From the NCBI GenBank assembly GCA_965206355.1, contig OZ242212.1:558001-622000 (forward strand): a stretch of DNA of 64,000 bases, in the 5' to 3' direction. Numbering within the stretch: the first letter of the stretch is position 1; each line of letters begins with the position of its first letter. Shown one piece after another: positions 35,927-45,320 of this stretch. The DNA is from Spongiihabitans sp965206355 (GTDB taxonomy: Bacteria; Pseudomonadota; Gammaproteobacteria; Arenicellales; Poriferihabitantaceae). The notes under the pieces are model-generated. The model searched no databases, was not told where the DNA came from, and worked only from the letters and a program-made list of their open reading frames with translations. The position numbers were made by a program, and so were the translations under genes.

Positions 35927-38785
35927 TTAAGCATAGTCCGACATCGGCGGACAACTACAGGACAAATTCTTGTCGCCGTAAGCATTGTCAATCCGACCGA
36001 CTGGCGGCCAGAATTTATTGTCTCTGGTTTCTTTGGTCGGAAAAAAGGCGCGTTGCCGTGAATAAGGCGCGTGCCACTCATCTGAGATCAGCAGATGATA
36101 GCTATGTGGCGCATTGGTCAACAGACTGTTTTCAAGGGTTGCCTTGCCCTCTTCAATTTCTCGTATCTCTTCTCGAATTAAAATCAAGGCATCACAAAAT
36201 CGTTCAATTTCTTCCAAAGATTCACTCTCGGTCGGTTCAATCATCAGCGAGTCAGGCACCGGCCACGACATGGTCGGCGCATGGAAACCATAATCAATCA
36301 ATCTTTTGGCAACATCCTCAACGGTAACCCCACAACTTTCCTTGATCGGTGCCAGATTGATGACGCATTCGTGCGCGACCCGCCCGCTTCTGCCCTTATA
36401 GACCACGGGGTAATACGGATCGAGGTGATGGGCAATGTAATTGGCATTGAGAATAGCGACCTGCGTTGAGCGTTTTAAACCATGCTGACCGAGCAGACGC
36501 ATATACGCCCAAGAGATGGGCAGAATCAGCGGCGATCCCCAAGGTGCCGCAGATACCGTACCTAATGGGCTTGAGCCACCGCGGTTACAAGGGACGAGCG
36601 GATGATTTGGAAGAAAGGGCAACAGGTGTTTCTTCATACCAATCGGCCCCATGCCCGGACCACCGCCGCCATGTGGAATAGCAAAAGTTTTATGCAGGTT
36701 CAGGTGCATCACGTCAGCACCGATTTCCGCCGGGCGACAGATACCAACCATAGCGTTCATATTGGCACCATCCATATAAACCTGACCACCATGGCTATGG
36801 ACGATTTCACAAATTTCTTTAATTGACTCCTCAAAAACGCCGTGGGTAGAGGGATAGGTGACCATAGTGGCGGCTAAAGAATCAGTATGCTGTTCGGCCT
36901 TTGCTCGGAAATCGTCAATATCAATATTGCCGTGTTGATCACAACCGACCACCACCACTTTCATCCCTGCCATAACGGCACTGGCGGGATTGGTGCCGTG
37001 GGCAGAGGAGGGAATCAGGCAGATGCTACGTTGTGTTTCGCCGTGCGAATGATGAAATGCACGGATGCACAGCAGTCCGGTGTATTCGCCTTGAGAACCC
37101 GCATTAGGCTGAAAGGTAAAACCATCAAATCCGGTAATTTCGCACAACATCGAATCCAGCCGATTGATGATACGATGATAACCTTTGGTATGTTTGGCGG
37201 GTGCGAAAGGATGGATGTGCGCGAATAACGGATTTGAAATCGGTTCCATTTCGCTGGCAGCATTGAGTTTCATGGTGCATGATCCAAGCGGTATCATGGC
37301 GCGCGCCAGGGTAATATCCTTGCTCGCTGTTTTTCTGAGATAACGCATAAATTCCGTTTCAGAGCGATAGCGATGAAAAGTCGGGTGGGTCAGAAAATCG
37401 CTGGTTCGCTTCAGCTTCTCTGCAATAGATTGTGGCAAATCAATGTCAAATAACGAGCCTCTGACTTGTTGCGCGGTGGTGCCGGCAAACACCTCCAGCA
37501 ATCCGACCACTTTATCGCGGGTGATGGTTTCATCTAGGCTGATGCCTAAATGATCCTCGTCCACCAGTCTCAAATTATATCGAGCCTGTTCCGCTTTATC
37601 CTGAATTCTTTTCGCTTTACCGACTATGCGGACAATGAGGGTGTCAAAAAATTGATCGTGAACAATCTCAAAACCGAGATTTTTCAGCTCTAATGCCAAG
37701 GCGCGGGTCAAACGGTTGATGCCACTGGCGATACGGGTCAAGCCTTCGGGCCCGTGATACATCGCGTACACGGTTGCCATTATCGCCAGCAATACCTGAG
37801 AAGTACAAATGTTGCTGGTCGCCTTGTCACGGCGGATATGCTGTTCACGAGTTTGCAATGCCATACGGTATGCCGGATTGCCGTTGACATCAATGGTTGA
37901 ACCTATCAACCTGCCGGGTAACGATCGTTTGTATTTTTCGTGGGTTGCCATATAGGCGGCATGCGGCCCACCAAATCCCATAGGCACCCCAAACCTCTGA
38001 GTGCTGCCGACAGCAATATCCGCCCCCATTTCACCCGGCGGTTTAAGCAGGGTCAGCGACAACGGGTCCGCCGCCATGATAACCAAAGCAGCCTGGGATT
38101 TGAGCTTGTCTATGGTATCGCTGTACTCCCGAACTCGCCCCGAAGCCCCCGGATATTGTAGCAGAGCGGCAAAATATTCACCGTTGTCAATCTCTTGATC
38201 ACAGTCACCCACCACGACTTCCAGCGCCATCGGCACGGCGCGTGTTTTGACCACCGCAATCGTTTGTGGCAGACAATCCTGATCGATCAGAAAACGCTTG
38301 GATTTGCTTTTAGAGATACGGTGGGCAACCAGCATCGCCTCTGCGGCAGCCGTGGCTTCGTCAAGCAATGAGGCATTGGCAAGTTCCATCGCCGTTAAAT
38401 CCATAATCATTTGTTGGAAGGTGATGAGGATTTCCAGTCGCGCCTGACTGACTTCTGGTTGATACGGGGTATAGGCGGTGTACCAATCCGGATTTTCCAT
38501 GACATTACGCCGAATTACCGGCGGCGTTACTGTCCCGTAATAACCCAGCCCGATCATAGATATGGCAGCCGTGTTATCGGCAGCAATCATACGACTCAAC
38601 TTATGAAGTTGGTTTTCATTCAGCGAACGTGGCAGAGAAAATTTTCGCTTACTAATAATTGACTCTGGAATGGTTTGCTCAATCAAATCGTCAAGCGAAT
38701 CCAGCCCGAGAAAATCAAGCATGCGCGCAATATGTTCAGGGCTGGAACCAATATGGCGAATAGTAAAATCGTCTGCTCTAGGCAT
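35927..38785 (-). CDS. gcvP: Glycine dehydrogenase (decarboxylating), P protein
   Basis: This 952-residue single-chain PLP enzyme decarboxylates glycine and passes the aminomethyl group to lipoyl-GcvH. The N-terminus RHIGSSPEHIARMLDFLGLD is typical. The PLP lysine lies in MHLNLHKTFAIPHGGGGPGM. IPLGSCTMKLNAASEM, FQPNAGSQGEYTGL and the HGTNPASA stretch are family landmarks. Length is normal. It is the last gene of gcvT-gcvH-gcvP on the minus strand. Confidence 0.96.
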   Translation of the reverse strand: MPRADDFTIRHIGSSPEHIARMLDFLGLDSLDDLIEQTIPESIISKRKFSLPRSLNENQLHKLSRMIAADNTAAISMIGLGYYGTVTPPVIRRNVMENPDWYTAYTPYQPEVSQARLEILITFQQMIMDLTAMELANASLLDEATAAAEAMLVAHRISKSKSKRFLIDQDCLPQTIAVVKTRAVPMALEVVVGDCDQEIDNGEYFAALLQYPGASGRVREYSDTIDKLKSQAALVIMAADPLSLTLLKPPGEMGADIAVGSTQRFGVPMGFGGPHAAYMATHEKYKRSLPGRLIGSTIDVNGNPAYRMALQTREQHIRRDKATSNICTSQVLLAIMATVYAMYHGPEGLTRIASGINRLTRALALELKNLGFEIVHDQFFDTLIVRIVGKAKRIQDKAEQARYNLRLVDEDHLGISLDETITRDKVVGLLEVFAGTTAQQVRGSLFDIDLPQSIAEKLKRTSDFLTHPTFHRYRSETEFMRYLRKTASKDITLARAMIPLGSCTMKLNAASEMEPISNPLFAHIHPFAPAKHTKGYHRIINRLDSMLCEITGFDGFTFQPNAGSQGEYTGLLCIRAFHHSHGETQRSICLIPSSAHGTNPASAVMAGMKVVVVGCDQHGNIDIDDFRAKAEQHTDSLAATMVTYPSTHGVFEESIKEICEIVHSHGGQVYMDGANMNAMVGICRPAEIGADVMHLNLHKTFAIPHGGGGPGMGPIGMKKHLLPFLPNHPLVPCNRGGSSPLGTVSAAPWGSPLILPISWAYMRLLGQHGLKRSTQVAILNANYIAHHLDPYYPVVYKGRSGRVAHECVINLAPIKESCGVTVEDVAKRLIDYGFHAPTMSWPVPDSLMIEPTESESLEEIERFCDALILIREEIREIEEGKATLENSLLTNAPHSYHLLISDEWHAPYSRQRAFFPTKETRDNKFWPPVGRIDNAYGDKNLSCSCPPMSDYA

Positions 38786-38843
38786 AGTTATACTCGTGCG
38801 GGTAGATGCTGAGGGAATTCATCAACTTAAAAAACCAAGGCAA

Positions 38844-39218
38844 TCAATCCAACGATTCAAGCAATGAACGATAAGCGGCGTCATCCATCAGGTTTGCCAT
38901 TTCACTATTATCGGAGGGTTTTATTTTGAATATCCAACCGGCACCGCTGGGGTCTTCATTTATTTTTTCCGGCTCATCTTCAAGCAATTCATTGATGGCA
39001 ACGACAACACCGCCCACTGGAGCCTTGACTTCTCCAGCCGCTTTAACCGATTCAATCACTGCCGCGTCTTCACCTTTTGTTAATTCGCGATCAATTTCGG
39101 GTGGCTCGACAAAGACGATTTCCCCAAGCTGTTGCTGTGCATAGTCGGTAATTCCTACTACCACCAGATTGTCTTCCTCTCTGGCCCATTCATGATCATC
39201 TGTGTATCTTGTTGACAT
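38844..39218 (-). CDS. gcvH: Glycine cleavage H protein
   Basis: This 124-residue lipoyl carrier shuttles the aminomethyl group between GcvP and GcvT. The lipoylated lysine sits in AAVIESVKAAGEVKAPVGG. Other marks are DHEWAREEDN, VGITDYAQQQLGEIVFVEPP and the end GAGWIFKIKP. Length and motifs are standard. A good AGAGG site precedes it in the 43-bp gap after gcvT. Confidence 0.96.
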   Translation of the reverse strand: MSTRYTDDHEWAREEDNLVVVGITDYAQQQLGEIVFVEPPEIDRELTKGEDAAVIESVKAAGEVKAPVGGVVVAINELLEDEPEKINEDPSGAGWIFKIKPSDNSEMANLMDDAAYRSLLESLD

Positions 39219-39261
39219 AATTAACCTCTTTCAAGTATGACTCGTTTGATTTGCGCTTGAT

Positions 39262-40410
39262 TTATTTGGGTTGGGCAGGTCGATAGTAACGTCGGGGCAC
39301 AAAAGGAAGTCGGGTCACAACCACCGGCAAACGCTTGTTCCTTACGACCGCATTCAAGGTGCAATTTTCCGCACTATATTCGATATCGACATAGCCCATA
39401 CAAATAGGTTTGCCGAGGCTTGGGCTGAAACCACCGCTACTAACCTCCCCAACCACTGAGCCCGGACCATCCTCAACCGTGCTCTCAATGGGTGCCCCTT
39501 CACGAATCGGTACGCGACCTTGCGGGCACAACCCAACCAACAGTTTTGACACTTGTTTTGGAATCTGCGACAAAATGACCTGTTCGCCGGGGAATCCGCC
39601 GGCACGCTCACCACCGCGTCGTCGTGCCTTCGATACGGCCCACAGCAGATTACCTTCAATCGGGGTAGTTTGAGTCGTGATATCGTGCCCATACAGACAC
39701 AAGCCCGCCTCCAGACGCAACGAATCCCGGGCACCCAACCCGACCCATTTGACCTCATCATCCTGCAACAGCATCTCGGCGACTTCCCGTGCATGCTCAT
39801 CATCCACGGATATTTCAAAACCATCCTCCCCAGTATAACCAGAACGGGAAAACAGACAGCTTATACCGTTAAGCTGAAGCTGCCTGACTGACATAAACCC
39901 CATATCCGAAAGGTCCCGCCCCAGACGAGACACGACCTGAGCGGCGGCAGGGCCCTGTAACGCCAGCAGACTCTTGTGCGACATCATTTCAAGCTCAAGA
40001 CGACTGCCGAGCCGATTATTAAGATGGTTAAAATCATTGGTTTTGCATGCCGCATTGACCACCAAAATGAAATCGTTTTCGCCGCTCCGCAAGATCATCA
40101 AATCATCAATGATGCCACCCTCTGCATTCAACAGCAGCCCGTATCTTTGTTGCCCCGGTTGCAAAGAAACGATATCGACCGGCATCAGCGTTTCCAGCAA
40201 TAATGCCGCATTCGTTCCCGAAACCCGTATCTGCCCCATGTGAGAGACATCAAACAGACCGGCTTTTTCGCGGGCATGCAAATGTTCTTTGATGATGCCG
40301 TCAGCGTAACTAAGCGGCATTGCATACCCCGCAAAAGGCACTATTTTAGCTCCGGCCTGTTGGTGTAAATCAAAAAACACCGTGCGCTGTAGGTCGTCAG
40401 AGGGGGGCAT
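39262..40410 (-). CDS. gcvT: Aminomethyltransferase, glycine cleavage T protein
   Basis: This 382-residue enzyme transfers the methylene group to tetrahydrofolate and releases ammonia. Motifs are FAGYAMPLSYADGIIKEHLHAREKAG (seen as FAGYAMPLSYADG and KAGLFDVSHMGQI), GGIIDDLMILR, FSRSGYTGEDGFEI, LGARDSLRLEAGLCLYGHDI and the C-terminal VSSGGFSPSLGKPICMGYV. It heads the gcvTHP operon. I looked for a glycine riboswitch upstream and found none. Confidence 0.95.
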   Translation of the reverse strand: MPPSDDLQRTVFFDLHQQAGAKIVPFAGYAMPLSYADGIIKEHLHAREKAGLFDVSHMGQIRVSGTNAALLLETLMPVDIVSLQPGQQRYGLLLNAEGGIIDDLMILRSGENDFILVVNAACKTNDFNHLNNRLGSRLELEMMSHKSLLALQGPAAAQVVSRLGRDLSDMGFMSVRQLQLNGISCLFSRSGYTGEDGFEISVDDEHAREVAEMLLQDDEVKWVGLGARDSLRLEAGLCLYGHDITTQTTPIEGNLLWAVSKARRRGGERAGGFPGEQVILSQIPKQVSKLLVGLCPQGRVPIREGAPIESTVEDGPGSVVGEVSSGGFSPSLGKPICMGYVDIEYSAENCTLNAVVRNKRLPVVVTRLPFVPRRYYRPAQPK

Positions 40411-40760
40411 TGTCGGTATATTGAATGTGGATATTATTAAGGGTCAGGCGTGGACTCATAGTTAAAGTATATCAGCAAAATCGTAAACGCACACTTTAAT
40501 CATAAACCAACTTGATATATTTTGAAATCTAATTGATTTAATTTATCTATTTATATTATAAATGATTATTTAAGCACCCGTATCTGCTTTGTTGACGACG
40601 GGTCGCTTATGCCCATTGCCCCTAATTGTCTGATATTGCTTTATGAGATGGCTACCTCATTCGTCAGGTACTTGACGAATTTCTGGGCGAGGTGGACTGG
40701 TAAGGTTCGTAAAAACACGCAACATCCAGCCGCTATGAGCATAACGTTGGTGGTCGACCC
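40411..40760. other. Intergenic region upstream of gcvT
   Basis: These 350 bp hold no gene. The half next to gcvT is very AT-rich and should carry the gcv promoter. Around 40573-40611 lies an imperfect hairpin (AAGCACCCGT / ACGGGTCGCTT with one bulge) without a T-run. hfq, which often follows miaA in gammaproteobacteria, is absent. Confidence 0.5.
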
Positions 40761-41723
40761 TCAGATTCCCAAGTACCTTCCCAAATAGCGTATCATCGCA
40801 TCAACGGTTTTGGGATGCCCTATATCAAACCAGACCAGATTCGACTGATTGCGTAACCAGGTTAATTGACGCTTTGCCAGTTGTCGGGTTGCCGCAATGC
40901 CGTTATCGGTCATTTGTTGATAGTCTGTTTTACCCAGCAGATAATCCAGCACCTGACGATAGCCTACCGAACGCATAGCGGTCAGACTTGTCGGCTCATC
41001 CATGCCGTCGGTCAGTGCTTTTACCTCTTCGACAAAACCCTGTGCCAGCATTTGCGAATAGCGTTGCGCTATTTTTTGGTGCAACAATTTCCGGTCGCCG
41101 GTGGACAGCGTCATTTTGACGATGGGGTTCGCAAGTTTACCAACATTCTGCGAGCCCGACATCAAGTGGGATGGTGGCATGCCGGTCAATCGGTATAACT
41201 CAACGGCACGTTGCAGGCGCTGTGAATCAGACGGGGAAATACGCTTCGCCGAGATTGGGTCAATTGCCATCAGTTGTTGATGCAGTGCCGCCAGTCCTTT
41301 TTCCTGAATTTCCTGTTCAATCACACTTCGGGTATCCGCATCCGCACTGGGGAGATTCGACAAGCCCTTTTCAAGGGCGGCGAAGTAGAACATCGTGCCA
41401 CCCACCAAAATCGGAGTATTGCCGCGTTGCTGGATATCGTTTATCAAAAGGCGGGCATCCTGACAAAATGCGGCAGCAGAATAACGCTCATCAATATTGC
41501 ATATGTCTATGAGATGGTGGGGATAGGCCTCCAAGAACTGTTTGTCTGGTTTCGCCGTGCCAATGTCCATACCCCGATACACTTGAGCGGCATCAACACT
41601 AATCAGCTCACAGTCGAAGCGGTCAAAAATTTTCGTTGCCATCTCTGTCTTTCCTGATGCGGTGGCTCCCATCAGAAAAATGACAACCGCTGGCTCAGCG
41701 TCCACGCATAAACCACTTATCAA
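40761..41723 (-). CDS. miaA: tRNA dimethylallyltransferase MiaA
   Basis: This 320-residue enzyme adds a dimethylallyl group to A37 of tRNAs reading UNN codons. It has the P-loop MGATASGKTEMATKI, SVDAAQVYRGMDIGTAKP, HHLIDICNIDERYSAAAF and VGGTMFYFAALEKGLSNLP. The tail RQLAKRQLTWLRNQ is typical. It overlaps the end of mutL by 29 bp, as in the usual mutL-miaA pair. The C-terminus is of normal length. Confidence 0.95.
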   Translation of the reverse strand: MISGLCVDAEPAVVIFLMGATASGKTEMATKIFDRFDCELISVDAAQVYRGMDIGTAKPDKQFLEAYPHHLIDICNIDERYSAAAFCQDARLLINDIQQRGNTPILVGGTMFYFAALEKGLSNLPSADADTRSVIEQEIQEKGLAALHQQLMAIDPISAKRISPSDSQRLQRAVELYRLTGMPPSHLMSGSQNVGKLANPIVKMTLSTGDRKLLHQKIAQRYSQMLAQGFVEEVKALTDGMDEPTSLTAMRSVGYRQVLDYLLGKTDYQQMTDNGIAATRQLAKRQLTWLRNQSNLVWFDIGHPKTVDAMIRYLGRYLGI

Positions 41724-43500
41724 TTTCGTTCAATGAAACACTCATCCAAGTCGGTCGTCCGTGGTTGCATTGCCCTGAACGTTCCACCACTTCCATTTGT
41801 CTGAGTAGCACGTTCATTTCTTCGATTTCAAGTTTCCGATTAGCACGCACCGAACCATGACAAGCCACGCTGGACAGAATTTCGAGCTGGGCATCACTGA
41901 TTCTATCGCTGTTACCATGCTCGATTAAATCTGAAAGCACATCCCTAATTAACCTGTCGATGTCGACCCTGATTAACAATTCGGGTACGGAACGAATCAC
42001 GATACTCTCCTCGCCCATACGATCAATTTCAAATCCAAGTCCTTTGAATTGTGTCAAATAAGATACTGCCGCATCCGCTTCAATATGACTAACTGTGATT
42101 TGTAGCGGCACCAGCAATGGCTGGCTGTTTATCCGACTCTCCTGCATTTGCTGTTTCAACGATTCATAAGTAATTCGCTCGTGGGCGGCGTGCATATCAA
42201 CCATAATCAATCCTTCCTTGTTCTCGGCAAGAATATAGACCCCTTTCAACTGTGCCACGGCATAGCCCAAAGGCGGAACCGGGGCATCATCCTGATCGTC
42301 GGCTGGTTGCGTTATGCGCGACCCGTCGGCATCCTGCGTCATTACCTGGTACGCCTGCACCTGCTCCTGCACCATCATTTTTATATTTTGCTGTGCCGCA
42401 CCCGAACCATATCCACCGGTTTGACTTAATCCCACCGGCACATTCTGTGGCGTTGGCAAGCTGACTTCACTGGATTGTGGCGTTAGCTGCGCGATAGTGC
42501 GGTGCAAGGTACGATAGATATAATCATGTACCGACCGACTCTCCCTAAACCGAACCTCGCTTTTAGCCGGATGCACATTGACATCGACAAGGTGCGGGTC
42601 AATGCTGAAAAACAAAACAAATGCCGGATGGCGACCATGATACAACACATCGCTGTATGCACGACGTACCGCATGTGCGACCAGATTATCGCTTACTGGA
42701 CGACCGTTTACGAAAAAATATTGTAAGTCGCGCTGGCTCCTCGAAAATGCTGGCAGCCCCATCCATCCGCGCAACGACATAACCTCAACATCATCTTCAA
42801 AGTAGATACATTGATTGGCAAAGGATTTTCCGCAAATACCGGCGATTCGGTTATCTTTTTGCGTCTCGTTGAGCGCGGGCAGAACATGCAAAGACGGCTT
42901 GCCATTATGGGTAAAAGCTATTTCCACGTCAAAGTGACTCAATGCGATTTTACGAATGACGCTGTCGCAATAATTCAGCTCGGTTTTCTCGGTGCGTAAA
43001 AATTTTCTACGCGCGGGCGTGTTATAAAACAAATCTTCGACTTCAACGGTGGTTCCCTGAGGATGGGCTATCGGTTTCGGTGACGAAGTCGACCGACCAC
43101 CCTGTACTGATATTTCATAGCCGCTCTCCTGCTCCACTACTTTTGACTGCATCACCAATCTGGAAACTGCCGCAATACTGGGCAATGCCTCCCCACGGAA
43201 TCCAAGTGTGTTCACGCTAAACAGATCTTCAATTGCTGTTAGCTTGCTGGTTGCATGTCTGGACATCGCCAAAGCAAGCTGTTCTTTGGGTATGCCAATG
43301 CCATTATCCTTGACCAGAATGCGTTTCAAACCACCACGTTCCATCTGAATTTCAATACGGCTAGAGCCGCCATCAATACTATTTTCAAGCAATTCCTTCA
43401 ACAGTGATGCCGGACGTTCAACAACCTCACCCGCGGCGATCTGATTGATCAATTTATCGTCAAGCTGAAAAATCTGCCGACGCTGCGTTTGAACAGGCAT
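41695..43500 (-). CDS. mutL: DNA mismatch repair protein MutL
   Basis: This 601-residue GHKL ATPase couples MutS mismatch recognition to strand removal. N-terminal motifs are LLENSIDGGSSRIEI, VKDNGIGIP and LGFRGEALPSIAAVS. The dimerising C-terminal domain has ILAENKEGLIMVDMHAAHERI and SSVACHGSVRANRKL. The C-terminal DQHAAHERI-like motif reads DMHAAHERI here; the metal-binding endonuclease motif DQHA(X)2E(X)4E is not complete, as is usual for species using MutH. ATG 43500 is preferred over GTG 43503. Confidence 0.94.
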   Translation of the reverse strand: MPVQTQRRQIFQLDDKLINQIAAGEVVERPASLLKELLENSIDGGSSRIEIQMERGGLKRILVKDNGIGIPKEQLALAMSRHATSKLTAIEDLFSVNTLGFRGEALPSIAAVSRLVMQSKVVEQESGYEISVQGGRSTSSPKPIAHPQGTTVEVEDLFYNTPARRKFLRTEKTELNYCDSVIRKIALSHFDVEIAFTHNGKPSLHVLPALNETQKDNRIAGICGKSFANQCIYFEDDVEVMSLRGWMGLPAFSRSQRDLQYFFVNGRPVSDNLVAHAVRRAYSDVLYHGRHPAFVLFFSIDPHLVDVNVHPAKSEVRFRESRSVHDYIYRTLHRTIAQLTPQSSEVSLPTPQNVPVGLSQTGGYGSGAAQQNIKMMVQEQVQAYQVMTQDADGSRITQPADDQDDAPVPPLGYAVAQLKGVYILAENKEGLIMVDMHAAHERITYESLKQQMQESRINSQPLLVPLQITVSHIEADAAVSYLTQFKGLGFEIDRMGEESIVIRSVPELLIRVDIDRLIRDVLSDLIEHGNSDRISDAQLEILSSVACHGSVRANRKLEIEEMNVLLRQMEVVERSGQCNHGRPTWMSVSLNEIDKWFMRGR

Positions 43501-43553
43501 CACTTACATTAGGAATGGGTTATGGGTACCTCTATTAGATTAGCCATTATACT

Positions 43554-43692
43554 GAGACCTTTACGCGGAAGATGATTTCGCTTTCAGGCCAGGCAAAAAC
43601 GCATGGAATGAGGGAGTTTATGCTTATAAATGACCGATTGAGTACGATTTTAACACAGCATGCAGGTGAAATGGCTTTCGTGCAAAGGTCTC
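43554..43692 (+). mobile_element. 139-bp MITE, copy 5 (forward)
   Basis: The flanks ATACT and ATAAT match in four of five positions. The left end reads GAGACCTTTACGCGG, a small change in the terminal repeat. It has GATTTTAACAC. It lies 53 bp upstream of the mutL start. Confidence 0.9.
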
Positions 43693-43848
43693 ATAATACC
43701 AATCCCTGCATGAAAAACAGTAAAACATCGGCAACCTTGCATCAGTGTAAGAGATTACCCTATCGGATAAGCGTGTTTTCTTGGCTTATCGTGATCACCT
43801 CATCAAGGGTATTTCCTTGATAATGGACAAGTAAAGTATGGATGCCGA

Positions 43849-45231
43849 CTAGAACTGTCGCACAAAGCGCAAATCTGCCCGGGTGCGCTGGTAGATATGG
43901 AGCGCTGAATTAGAGCGTTGTTTTTCTTGAGTAACGATTAGTTGCGGGCTGAAACCAGCAAGGGTTAACCGTCGATTCAGAAAAAACAGGCGGATTTCCT
44001 GATTGCGATCAAGCCGACGCTGTGATGGGCACGCAGGCGTTGCGCATAATCTTTGTGCGTTATGTCGTTGCCGCGACCATTGCAGGCTGGTGCCGACAGT
44101 CCAGCCTCGCGGCAGAATCATGCTCAGCCCCAGGTTGAATCTGCGACTGCGGCTCCCGCTGTTGGGGCGTTTCGGTTTGGTCTTGTTATGAGACAGTCCA
44201 ATACCCGCACTGCCCTGCACCAAGGGCGAAAACAGGTAGGTGCCGTTCAGGGTGTACTCGGTATTGATGTCATCTGCGGTTGTTGTGAATTGGTAGTGCG
44301 TATTTTTCCACGAGGCTCGCCCGTTGACACCGAGTTGTCGGGTGAGTTGGTGACGGGCAGTAAAACGCAAACCATATTCTTCGCTATAACGGCTGTTGGA
44401 AAGCCATCTTTGTCCAGCAAAGGATTGTACACTGGCATCGCTACGCCGCGACAGCAACCAGCGCGGGCCGCTGCGCAATGATAATGCGGTTTGATCCGAT
44501 TCCGAGCCTGGGTATTCACTGCGCGTCGCATCCACGCCAAAGCGCCAGCGTAAATTCTTGCCTAGCGGGTGTTGATATTCCCGGCCAGCGGCAAAAGCAA
44601 GGCCAGTACCGGAACGCGGACGAGAATCCTGATTCAACAGAAAAGGCAGCCCAAACAGATAAATTACTTCGGTCTCAGTACCGCTGTTAAGGTTGTCATT
44701 TTGTTCGATATTGAATGAAAAATAACCGCTCCAGCGACGGCGGGCACGAATGGCGGACAAAAACCGCTGGATATTCGCGTGGATTGCCGCCGAAGGGTTG
44801 CCAGCGATAATGCGTTCAAAATGCGTGCGTGACAGATCATAATCGCCGTTGAGAAAAAATGCCCGCGCCAATTCCAGCCGTACCCGCGTCAACTGCGGGC
44901 GGTCGATCAAAATGGCATGCAGGGCGATGATGGCTTCGCGCAATAAGGTGGTTTTGTGCTGTGGGTCGGCACGCTGTTCCGCCGCGCCCATGCCCGCCAG
45001 CCCGATCAAAAAACGAATATCAGTAATGTCGGCGCGCCCAGGGTTCGCCAGCGGTCGCAGGATGTCCAGCGCCGCCTGATGGCGTCCCGTGTTAAGCAGT
45101 GCGCGCGCCTGATTGACCCGTGGGTCCCGGGATAAATGTGCGCGGTCAGATTCGGCAAACACGGGCGGGCACAACAGGCAAAACAGCGTCAGCGCAACAG
45201 CCCAGACAACGCTGGCGCAACCGCGGGGCAT
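43849..45231 (-). CDS. Surface lipoprotein assembly modifier, Slam-like (DUF560)
   Basis: This 460-residue outer-membrane protein has signal peptide VVWAVALTLFCLLCPPVFA. TPR-like repeats follow (RALLNTGRHQAALDILRPLA, LARAFFLNGDYDLSRTHFER). The C-terminal beta-barrel of about 300 residues has alternating strands and ends in LRFVRQF. This matches Slam proteins, which move surface lipoproteins such as TbpB and fHbp across the outer membrane. It lies 89 bp downstream of a gene for a TbpB-like lipoprotein, its probable client. An intrinsic terminator lies between them. Confidence 0.87.
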   Translation of the reverse strand: MPRGCASVVWAVALTLFCLLCPPVFAESDRAHLSRDPRVNQARALLNTGRHQAALDILRPLANPGRADITDIRFLIGLAGMGAAEQRADPQHKTTLLREAIIALHAILIDRPQLTRVRLELARAFFLNGDYDLSRTHFERIIAGNPSAAIHANIQRFLSAIRARRRWSGYFSFNIEQNDNLNSGTETEVIYLFGLPFLLNQDSRPRSGTGLAFAAGREYQHPLGKNLRWRFGVDATRSEYPGSESDQTALSLRSGPRWLLSRRSDASVQSFAGQRWLSNSRYSEEYGLRFTARHQLTRQLGVNGRASWKNTHYQFTTTADDINTEYTLNGTYLFSPLVQGSAGIGLSHNKTKPKRPNSGSRSRRFNLGLSMILPRGWTVGTSLQWSRQRHNAQRLCATPACPSQRRLDRNQEIRLFFLNRRLTLAGFSPQLIVTQEKQRSNSALHIYQRTRADLRFVRQF

Positions 45232-45244
45232 GATGTGGAGACCG

Positions 45245-45276
45245 GAAAAAAGCGGACAACCCGAAGGTCGTCCGCT
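45245..45276 (-). terminator. Intrinsic terminator between surface lipoprotein and Slam genes
   Basis: On the minus strand a 10-bp stem GCGGACGACC / GGTTGTCCGC (one G-U pair) closes a TTCG tetraloop and is followed by TTTTTT. It lies after the lipoprotein stop and just before the Slam start, so Slam would be made from read-through or from its own promoter. Confidence 0.88.
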
Positions 45277-45320
45277 CGTTTTCCTTTGACAGGGAGGTTA
45301 CTGTTCCTTAGTACTACCGG

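Noticed and set aside
40411..40760. Possible glycine riboswitch upstream of gcvT
   Set aside because: None of the conserved glycine aptamer pieces are present; only an imperfect hairpin without a T-run.
43693..43848. tRNA or small RNA between MITE copy 5 and the Slam gene
   Set aside because: No cloverleaf or conserved T-arm sequence found; only AT-rich spacer.
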